Origin: an uncultured Bacilli bacterium
GTDB taxonomy: Bacteria > Bacillota_I > Bacilli_A > RF39 > UBA660
NCBI GenBank assembly: GCA_934130265.1
Contig: CAKOYC010000027.1
Span: 1 to 10,026 of the forward strand
Direction: 5' to 3'
DNA: 10,026 nt
The notes below the pieces were generated by a model. It saw only the letters and a program-made list of their open reading frames with translations, was not told where the DNA came from and searched no databases. Each line of letters begins with the position of its first letter. Position 1 is the stretch's first letter. Below are positions 5,863 to 10,026 of this stretch, piece by piece. Position numbers and translations under genes: made by a program.

Positions 5863-8163
5863 ATGTTAGATTTAAAAAATATAAGTAAAAGTTATAAGAC
5901 AGGTAACTTTGTTCAGCATGCTTTGAAAAAAGTAAACTTAAGTTTTAGAAAAAATGAGTTTGTAGCTATACTTGGTCCATCTGGTAGTGGAAAAACAACT
6001 CTATTAAATATTATTGGTGGACTAGATAGATATGACTCAGGTGATTTAATTATTAATGGAAAAAGTACTAAAAAGTTTAAAGCAACAGAATGGGATAGTT
6101 ATCGTAATAACTGTGTAGGTTTTATTTTTCAGTCATATAATTTAATTAGTCACATAAGTGTTTTGGAAAATGTAGAAATGGCTTTAACTTTATCTGGTTA
6201 TAAAAGAAAGAACAAAAGAGAAAAAGCCTTAGAAGCCCTAGATAAAGTAGGCTTAAAAGATCATGCTCATAAAAGACCTAATCAATTAAGTGGTGGTCAA
6301 ATGCAAAGAGTAGCAATAGCTAGAAGTTTAGTCAATAACCCTGATATAATTCTAGCAGATGAACCAACTGGAGCACTTGACTCTACTACTAGTGTGCAAA
6401 TAATGAATCTTATTAAAGAAATAGCAAAAGATAAATTAGTTATAATGGTAACTCATAATCCAGAACTTGCTAAAGATTATGCCAGTAGAATTATTGAATT
6501 TAAAGATGGAGAAATATTATCAGACTCTAATCCAATTAAAGAGGAAGAAATAGATACAGGAACAGTTCATATCAAAAAAACAGTGCTTAGTTATTTATCA
6601 GCTATTCACTTATCATTCAATAACATTAAGACTAAAAAAGGAAGAACATTTCTTACTGCCTTTGCTGCTTCTATTGGTATAATTGGTATTGCTCTGATTC
6701 TATCACTTTCCAATGGCTTTCAACTACAAATAGATAAGTTTGAAAAAAGTACCTTATCACAGATGCCTATAACTATTAGTAGCCAAGCTATGCAAATGGA
6801 TGAAGATACTTTGGAAGAACAAATGCAAACATCAACTAATAAAAAGGATAAGTATCCAACGGAACAAGTAGTAAAGCCAACTGAATCAGTAATGGAAAAA
6901 ATAGTACATACTAACAATATAACTAAAGATTATATAAATTATATAGAAAACATTGATAGTAATCTTTTAAGTGGCATATCTTATCTTAAGAAAACAGGAC
7001 TTAATCTAATAACTAAAGATAACAATAATAACTATAAAAAAGTAGATATGGCAAATAGTATGGTGTGGCAAATTTTTCCTACTAGGACACAAGACAAAGA
7101 ATCAGGCATAGTAGAAGATAATTATGATGTTTTAGCAGGAAAAATCGATAGTAAAGAAGAAGGACTGATTTTAGCAATAGATTCCAAAAATGAGGTTAGT
7201 AAAACAATAATTGAATCCTTAGGATTTGATTCATCTAAAAATATATCCTTCGATGACATATTAAATAAAGAATTCAAGATAGTTACTAATAATGATTACT
7301 ATAAAAAACTAGCTAATAATTTTATTCCAACTAGTAATTATGATGAAGCATATAACAATGCTAATAGTATAACGGTTAAAATAAAAGCTATTATTAGAGG
7401 AAAAGAAGATAAGGAAATTTTTACTAATCAAGCAGTTATATTTTATACTGGGGCTTTAGTTGATAAAGTTATTTCTATAAATAAAGATAGTGAGATAGTA
7501 AAAGCTCAAGAAGATAAAGATTATAATATTTTAACTGGTACTAGTTTTAATGATACTACTACTAAAGAAGATATCTTAGCTTTTTTAGGGGCAGATATGA
7601 CACCGACAGTTATTTATCTTTATCCAAAGGATTTTGCTAGTAAAGATAAAATAACTAGTTACTTAGATAAATATAATAAGAATAAAGCTGATAGTGATAA
7701 AATAACTTATACAGATATGGCAAAATTAATGAGTAGTTTATCTAGTGGAATAATGGATGCTATTACCGTAGTATTAATTGCTTTTTCATCAATATCTTTA
7801 GTAGTATCTAGTATAATGATAGCTATAATTACTTATATATCTGTCTTAGAAAGAACTAAAGAAATAGGTATTTTAAGAGCTTTGGGTGCAAGAGCAAAAG
7901 ATATAACTAGAGTATTTAATGCTGAAACTATGTTAATTGGTTTATGTAGTGGAATCTTAGGACTAGTTATCGCTTATCTATTAACTTTTCCAGCTAATAG
8001 AATAATTGAAAATTTGTCAGGACTAGCTTCTGTTGCTAAACTTAATCCGGTTCATGCTTTAATTCTCTTATTAATAAGTGTATCTTTAACTGTACTTAGT
8101 GGTTTCATTCCTGCTAAGATGGCAAGTAAAAAAGATCCAGTTATTGCTCTTAGAACAGAATAG
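5863..8163 (+). CDS. ABC transporter, fused ATPase and FtsX-type permease
   Basis: A 766-residue single-chain half-transporter of the MacB/FtsX (type VII) kind, expected to work as a dimer in the membrane. The ATPase domain (about 1-225) has Walker A GPSGSGKT (38-45), a Q-loop in FQSYNL (89-94), signature LSGGQ (142-146), Walker B IILADE (162-167) with the D-loop ALD, and switch His198. TM1 is at about 264-285. A large outside domain follows (about 286-628, roughly 340 residues and bigger than the MacB periplasmic domain). Then comes the FtsX permease core: TM2 (about 630-656), the coupling segment ERTKEIGILRALGA, TM3 (about 687-709) and TM4 (about 731-752), ending PVIALRTE. Transporters of this type move substrates across or pull them out of the outer leaflet, or signal through the ectodomain. 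The substrate here is unknown. No partner periplasmic or two-component genes are adjacent. AGAAGG precedes the ATG. Confidence 0.92.
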   Translation: MLDLKNISKSYKTGNFVQHALKKVNLSFRKNEFVAILGPSGSGKTTLLNIIGGLDRYDSGDLIINGKSTKKFKATEWDSYRNNCVGFIFQSYNLISHISVLENVEMALTLSGYKRKNKREKALEALDKVGLKDHAHKRPNQLSGGQMQRVAIARSLVNNPDIILADEPTGALDSTTSVQIMNLIKEIAKDKLVIMVTHNPELAKDYASRIIEFKDGEILSDSNPIKEEEIDTGTVHIKKTVLSYLSAIHLSFNNIKTKKGRTFLTAFAASIGIIGIALILSLSNGFQLQIDKFEKSTLSQMPITISSQAMQMDEDTLEEQMQTSTNKKDKYPTEQVVKPTESVMEKIVHTNNITKDYINYIENIDSNLLSGISYLKKTGLNLITKDNNNNYKKVDMANSMVWQIFPTRTQDKESGIVEDNYDVLAGKIDSKEEGLILAIDSKNEVSKTIIESLGFDSSKNISFDDILNKEFKIVTNNDYYKKLANNFIPTSNYDEAYNNANSITVKIKAIIRGKEDKEIFTNQAVIFYTGALVDKVISINKDSEIVKAQEDKDYNILTGTSFNDTTTKEDILAFLGADMTPTVIYLYPKDFASKDKITSYLDKYNKNKADSDKITYTDMAKLMSSLSSGIMDAITVVLIAFSSISLVVSSIMIAIITYISVLERTKEIGILRALGARAKDITRVFNAETMLIGLCSGILGLVIAYLLTFPANRIIENLSGLASVAKLNPVHALILLLISVSLTVLSGFIPAKMASKKDPVIALRTE

Positions 8164-8177
8164 TCTTTAAAAAGTAA

Positions 8178-8211
8178 AAAAACTTTGCTATACTTAAGTA
8201 GTAAAGTTTTT
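8178..8211 (+). terminator. Terminator of the ABC transporter gene
   Basis: A 13-pair stem joins AAAAACTTTGCTA (8178-8190) and TAGTAAAGTTTTT (8199-8211), with one G-U pair and the loop TACTTAAG. The A-run on one side and T-run on the other make it look usable from both strands. Confidence 0.85.
8186..8194 (+). promoter_or_regulatory. Candidate tRNA-Thr promoter inside the terminator hairpin
   Basis: TGCTATACT (8186-8194) is an extended -10 lying in the arm and loop of the preceding terminator. TTTAAA (8166-8171) sits 17 bases upstream as a weak -35. Transcription would begin near 8201, about 15 bases before the tRNA. No other promoter is visible in the short gap, but read-through cannot be excluded. 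Confidence 0.4.
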
Positions 8212-8215
8212 ATAT

Positions 8216-8291
8216 GCCGACTTAGCTTAGCTGGTAGAGCAACGCACTCGTAACGCGTAGGTCGAAGGTTCGAATCCTTTAGTCGGCACCA
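8216..8291 (+). tRNA. tRNA-Thr (anticodon CGU)
   Basis: A 76-base cloverleaf. The acceptor is GCCGACT with AGTCGGC, and the D arm is GCTTAGCTGGTAGAGC. The anticodon loop is CTCGTAA with CGT, reading ACG. The T arm is GAAGG-TTCGAAT-CCTTT, followed by A and an encoded CCA. The anticodon stem ACGCA/CGCGT has four good pairs and an A31-C39 mismatch next to the loop. The sequence closely resembles other bacterial tRNA-Thr(CGU). Confidence 0.95.
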
Positions 8292-8348
8292 TATATTGAT
8301 ATAAATGTTAATATAGATATTTATGTAACAAATAGGTCTAAAAGCGAC

Positions 8349-8377
8349 TTGTTAAAAGCTAATTTATATGATACTAT
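8349..8377 (+). promoter_or_regulatory. Promoter of candidate antisense RNA
   Basis: TTGTTA (8349-8354) and TACTAT (8372-8377) are separated by 17 bases, with TGA before the -10 (extended -10, TG at 8369-8370). Predicted start is near 8384. Confidence 0.5.
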
Positions 8378-8408
8378 TAGTATGTAAGTAAGACTACTTG
8401 CATACAAT

Positions 8409-8445
8409 AAAAAAGGGAGTACTTAACTTTGCAATGTTGAGTACT
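8409..8445 (-). terminator. Terminator of the minus-strand peptide mRNA
   Basis: Read on the minus strand, AGTACTCAAC and GTTAAGTACT form a ten-pair stem (one G-U pair) around ATTGCAAA, followed by CCC and six T. Plus-strand arms are 8418-8427 and 8436-8445, with the A-run at 8409-8414. Confidence 0.75.
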
Positions 8446-8463
8446 TACCATAAATAATTGGTT

Positions 8464-8509
8464 TAGTACTTAATTTACATTCGGTTTAATGGATTGAGTA
8501 CTATTTTTT
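8464..8509 (+). terminator. Terminator of candidate antisense RNA
   Basis: TAGTACTTAAT (8464-8474) and ATTGAGTACTA (8493-8503) form an 11-pair stem with one G-U pair. CATT/AATG can pair further inside. Six T follow (8504-8509). It lies inside the 3' end of the minus-strand peptide gene. Confidence 0.72.
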
Positions 8510-8589
8510 ATACCTAGAATCATTAAAGAGACTATTAATAAAATGATAATTAGTATTAGAAATGAGATTAGTAAATCTTTTTTCTTCAT
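8470..8589 (-). CDS. 39-residue membrane peptide, candidate type I toxin
   Basis: The peptide opens MKKKDLLISF, continues as an unbroken hydrophobic stretch to about residue 25 (LILIIILLIVSLMILG), and ends in a polar tail (KNSTQSIKPNVN). This basic start, single membrane helix and polar tail is the build of type I toxins and small holin-like peptides, though I recognise no specific family (not clearly TxpA, BsrG, Fst or Hol_Tox). A perfect AAGGAGG on the minus strand (8599-8605) lies nine bases before the ATG. A strong promoter stands at 8655-8683 and an intrinsic terminator after the gene. The 3' end is covered by a convergent small RNA unit. In the leader, CTTCT and GGAAG can pair over part of the ribosome binding site. 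If a toxin, it would insert in the cytoplasmic membrane. It could instead be a harmless small membrane protein. Confidence 0.65.
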   Translation of the reverse strand: MKKKDLLISFLILIIILLIVSLMILGIKNSTQSIKPNVN

Positions 8590-8654
8590 AATATCAAGCC
8601 TCCTTCCTATAAGAAGTCGGCAAGTACTCGAACAGTTAGTATTCCCTGTGCTTA

Positions 8655-8683
8655 ATTATACTATTTGTGTTCTGTGAAAACAA
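8655..8683 (-). promoter_or_regulatory. Promoter of the minus-strand membrane peptide
   Basis: On the minus strand, TTGTTT (8678-8683) and a perfect TATAAT (8655-8660) are 17 bases apart. The start would be near 8648, giving a leader of about 59 bases. It is one of the best promoters in the window. Confidence 0.72.
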
Positions 8684-8779
8684 TTTAACTATTAATTTTT
8701 TAGTAAAATCCGTAGTAATTTGAGTTAGTATTTAATTGTAAAATAACAAAAATGTTAACTATTTTTTTTAATGAAATTA

Positions 8780-8788
8780 TGCTATACT
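8780..8788 (+). promoter_or_regulatory. Candidate extended -10 promoter of popT
   Basis: TGCTATACT (8780-8788) is identical to the nine bases in front of the tRNA-Thr gene. No good -35 lies 16-18 bases upstream, where the sequence is a T-run. The predicted start near 8795 gives a leader of about 60 bases. Confidence 0.55.
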
Positions 8789-8820
8789 CAATATATCATT
8801 TGTGATTATCTAGAAAAGTA

Positions 8821-8835
8821 TATCATAATATGATA
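8821..8835 (+). promoter_or_regulatory. Small hairpin before the popT ribosome binding site
   Basis: TATCAT-AAT-ATGATA is a perfect six-pair inverted repeat ending four bases before the GAAAGG ribosome binding site (8840-8845). It could be an operator for a repressor or a small RNA hairpin. An AT-only stem this short may also be chance. Confidence 0.3.
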
Positions 8836-8854
8836 AAAGAAAGGTTGGTTATTA

Positions 8855-9742
8855 ATGATAATTGATGTTATAAGAGGATTTTTTATGGCACTAGCTGATA
8901 GTGTGCCAGGAGTAAGTGGTGGAACAATAGCATTTTTAATGGGGTTCTTTGATAAGTTTATTAACTCCTTAAACTATTTAATGAAAGGAACAAAGGAAGA
9001 AAGAATTAAATCAATAAAATTCTTAGCAAAACTATTTTTAGGATGGATTATTGGAATGGGCTTAGCTGTTACTATCCTAGCTAACTTATTTGATAAAGAA
9101 ATATATAAAATGAGTTCCCTATTCTTAGGGTTTATAATAGCAGCAATTCCCGTCATGATTATAGAAGAAAAAGAGACAGTTAAAGGAAAATATATAAATA
9201 TAATATGGACTATTGTAGGAGCTTTAGCAGTTATACTACTATCATCATTAAAGATGGGAAGTAATCTAGACCTAACTCACTTAAATATAGGAATGCTTAT
9301 CTATATTTTTATTGCTGGAATGCTTGCTATCTCTGCTATGGTTTTACCAGGAATATCAGGGTCTACTATACTTTTATCATTTGGACTATATATACCAGTG
9401 ATAAGTGGTGTTAAAGATTTTATTCATTTTGACTTTAGTAGTTTTCCACTTTTATTAGCATTAGGACTTGGAATCTTGTTTGGAGTAGCTACAGTACTAA
9501 GAATAATTAAAAAACTATTAGATAAACATCGTTCTGCCATGGTATATGCTATTATTGGAATGATGTTAGGCTCATTATATGCTATAGTAATAGGACCAAC
9601 AACTCTAAAAGTACCACAAGATGCAATGACTCTTAAAACATTTAGTATTTTATTCTTTATTATAGGAGTAGTAATAGTAGTTGCTTTTCAACAACTTAAA
9701 AATCTTCCCTTTTATAAAAAACAAATAGCTGAAGATGAATAA
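8855..9742 (+). CDS. popT: PopT, DUF368 undecaprenyl-phosphate translocase
   Basis: A 295-residue polytopic membrane protein of the DUF368 family. DUF368 proteins (PopT) were shown to return undecaprenyl phosphate, the lipid carrier for cell-wall precursors, across the cytoplasmic membrane for reuse. The two family motifs are plain: DSVPGVSGGTIAFLMGF (residues 15-31) and MVLPGISGSTILLSFG (162-177), the matching halves of an internal repeat with re-entrant segments. Several membrane helices lie between and after them. The length is typical. GAAAGG lies about ten bases before the ATG. The gene is alone in its direction, with an extended -10 and a 60-base leader. Its stop codon directly abuts the stop of the opposite gene. 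The family call is firm. The exact activity here rests on homology. Confidence 0.92.
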   Translation: MIIDVIRGFFMALADSVPGVSGGTIAFLMGFFDKFINSLNYLMKGTKEERIKSIKFLAKLFLGWIIGMGLAVTILANLFDKEIYKMSSLFLGFIIAAIPVMIIEEKETVKGKYINIIWTIVGALAVILLSSLKMGSNLDLTHLNIGMLIYIFIAGMLAISAMVLPGISGSTILLSFGLYIPVISGVKDFIHFDFSSFPLLLALGLGILFGVATVLRIIKKLLDKHRSAMVYAIIGMMLGSLYAIVIGPTTLKVPQDAMTLKTFSILFFIIGVVIVVAFQQLKNLPFYKKQIAEDE

Positions 9743-10026
9743 TTAAATCTTTTCTATAACAAAAGAGTAATAATAAATAGAAGAAGAATTAGTATGAATA
9801 GAAGATATTGATTCTTTTTCTTTATGATAAAAAGGATAAATGGTAACAACTCTATATTTAGAATCAAGTGCCATTCTTATAATATCATTTCTAGTGAAAT
9901 TATTTTGCTTATTAAAATTTTCATAATACCAATTATCACTTAGTAATAAATTAATATTCTTAAGATAACTAATATTTTTAAACTCACCAATTATTCTTCC
10001 CTTATCTTTTAGATATGGTCTTAGAT
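9743..10026 (-). CDS. 3' end of a probable SAM methyltransferase-like gene
   Basis: The last 93 codons of a minus-strand gene that continues beyond the window. Codons are in frame from 10024 and TAA is at 9743-9745. The readable part starts LRPYLKDKGRIIGEFKNISY, then LLLSDNWYYEN, then FTRNDIIRMALDSKYRVV. This pattern (a strand-forming 'L-x-x-Y-L-K-x-x-G-x-I-I' followed by an 'N-I' loop, a W-x-Y-E segment and 'F-T-x-x-D-I-I-R') resembles the C-terminal half of class I SAM-dependent methyltransferase domains found alone or attached to family 2 glycosyltransferases. The catalytic and SAM-binding parts are outside the window, so the identity is tentative. The last 25 residues are Ser/Tyr-rich. 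No terminator separates it from popT. Confidence 0.6.
   Translation of the reverse strand, partial: LRPYLKDKGRIIGEFKNISYLKNINLLLSDNWYYENFNKQNNFTRNDIIRMALDSKYRVVTIYPFYHKEKESISSIHTNSSSIYYYSFVIEKI

Larger units (their letters stand above)
8384..8509 (+). ncRNA. Candidate antisense antitoxin RNA (RatA-like arrangement)
   Basis: A predicted plus-strand RNA of about 125 bases between the promoter at 8349-8377 and the terminator at 8464-8509. It contains no convincing reading frame. It carries two related hairpins, 8418-8445 and 8464-8503. It is fully complementary to the 3' untranslated part and last dozen codons of the minus-strand peptide mRNA, over about 100 bases. Antisense overlap at the toxin mRNA 3' end is how RatA/txpA and SR4/bsrG of Bacillus subtilis are arranged. 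The RNA and its role are inferred from signals only. Confidence 0.5.
8418..8628. repeat. Five AGTACT palindromes across the small locus
   Basis: AGTACT occurs at 8418-8423, 8440-8445, 8465-8470, 8497-8502 and 8623-8628. Four copies form the arms of the two hairpins, with shared flanks (AGTACTTAA and TTGAGTACT). The fifth sits in the leader of the minus-strand mRNA. The two hairpins look like duplicates of each other. Confidence 0.8.
8292..8854. other. Gene-poor region with convergent small transcripts and popT leader
   Basis: No long reading frame lies here. Bases 8292-8348 hold only AT-rich sequence with a loose inverted repeat. Bases 8349-8509 hold a candidate plus-strand small RNA, and 8409-8683 hold a minus-strand promoter, leader, 39-codon gene and terminator. 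Bases 8684-8779 are AT-rich spacer with TTAACTATT occurring twice (8685 and 8755). Bases 8780-8854 are the popT promoter and leader. Confidence 0.7.

Noticed and set aside
6720..6917. 65-codon minus-strand open frame
   Set aside because: It lies entirely inside the ABC transporter gene, antisense to its ectodomain, with no ribosome binding site or family resemblance.
4531..8163. C39 peptidase plus ABC transporter as a bacteriocin export system
   Set aside because: Bacteriocin exporters have the C39 domain fused to the ABC protein and a double-glycine precursor nearby. Here the peptidase is a separate stalked protein, the ABC is FtsX-type, and no precursor peptide is visible.
8418..8503. The AGTACT repeats as a CRISPR array or iteron origin
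   Set aside because: They are short palindromes forming two terminator hairpins, with irregular spacing and no cas or replication gene.
8281..8622. AGTCGGCA of the tRNA-Thr 3' end repeated at 8615-8622, flanking most of the toxin-like locus, as possible attachment sites
   Set aside because: Eight bases is too short to claim an att pair, no integrase is present, and the second copy sits inside the peptide mRNA leader. Comparing the locus with a relative lacking it would settle the matter.
8738..8770. Possible terminator (AACA-AAAA-TGTT with outer AAAAT/ATTTT and a T-run) before popT
   Set aside because: The stem is short, A/T-rich and interrupted, and no plus-strand transcript is expected to end there.
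8974..9156. 60-codon minus-strand open frame
   Set aside because: It lies inside popT, whose frame is clearly the coding one. No start signals.

Overview
The window is strongly AT-rich (I estimate about 70% A+T by eye) and uses the standard code: TGG encodes Trp and no gene needs TGA to be read through. The gene set (smpB next to ssrA, a sortase, FtsX-type ABC transporter, spore-coat-like CotF domain, PopT) points to Bacillota. The tmRNA tag ends in -FAFA, as in mycoplasmas, rather than the usual -LAA. Together with short intergenic spaces and many extended -10 promoters, this suggests an uncultured Bacilli lineage near the Erysipelotrichia/RF39/Mollicutes branch. That placement is inference.

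Bases 1-1622 hold housekeeping genes. They are smpB, the one-piece tmRNA gene with its own promoter, and a thymidylate-kinase-like gene with an unusual P-loop. Bases 1623-3441 hold a two-gene cell-surface unit: a class-B-like sortase whose reading frame overlaps by 4 bases that of a secreted protein ending in a sorting-like PPKTG motif. The sortase has no Arg after its Cys, and the putative substrate stops one residue after its motif.

Bases 3442-4482 hold three tightly packed genes for small helical proteins. The middle one is a CotF-family spore-coat-like protein and the third is an internally duplicated four-helix protein. Bases 4483-5825 encode a membrane-anchored C39-type cysteine peptidase with a charged coiled coil. 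Bases 5826-8211 encode a fused ABC ATPase/FtsX permease with a large outside domain. Each unit ends in an intrinsic terminator and appears to start from a promoter lying almost against its ribosome binding site. A tRNA-Thr(CGU) follows, with a candidate promoter inside the preceding terminator hairpin.

Bases 8292-8782 have no long reading frame but contain the most interesting object in the window, a candidate type I toxin-antitoxin locus. On the minus strand, a strong promoter, a roughly 59-base leader, a perfect Shine-Dalgarno and a 39-codon single-helix membrane peptide end in an intrinsic terminator. On the plus strand, a convergent unit of about 125 bases has its own promoter and terminator and would be antisense to the 3' end of the peptide mRNA. 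Five copies of the palindrome AGTACT sit in the hairpins and in the leader. The window ends with popT (DUF368, undecaprenyl-phosphate translocase) and, directly abutting it in the opposite direction, the 3' end of a probable methyltransferase-like gene that runs off the window.
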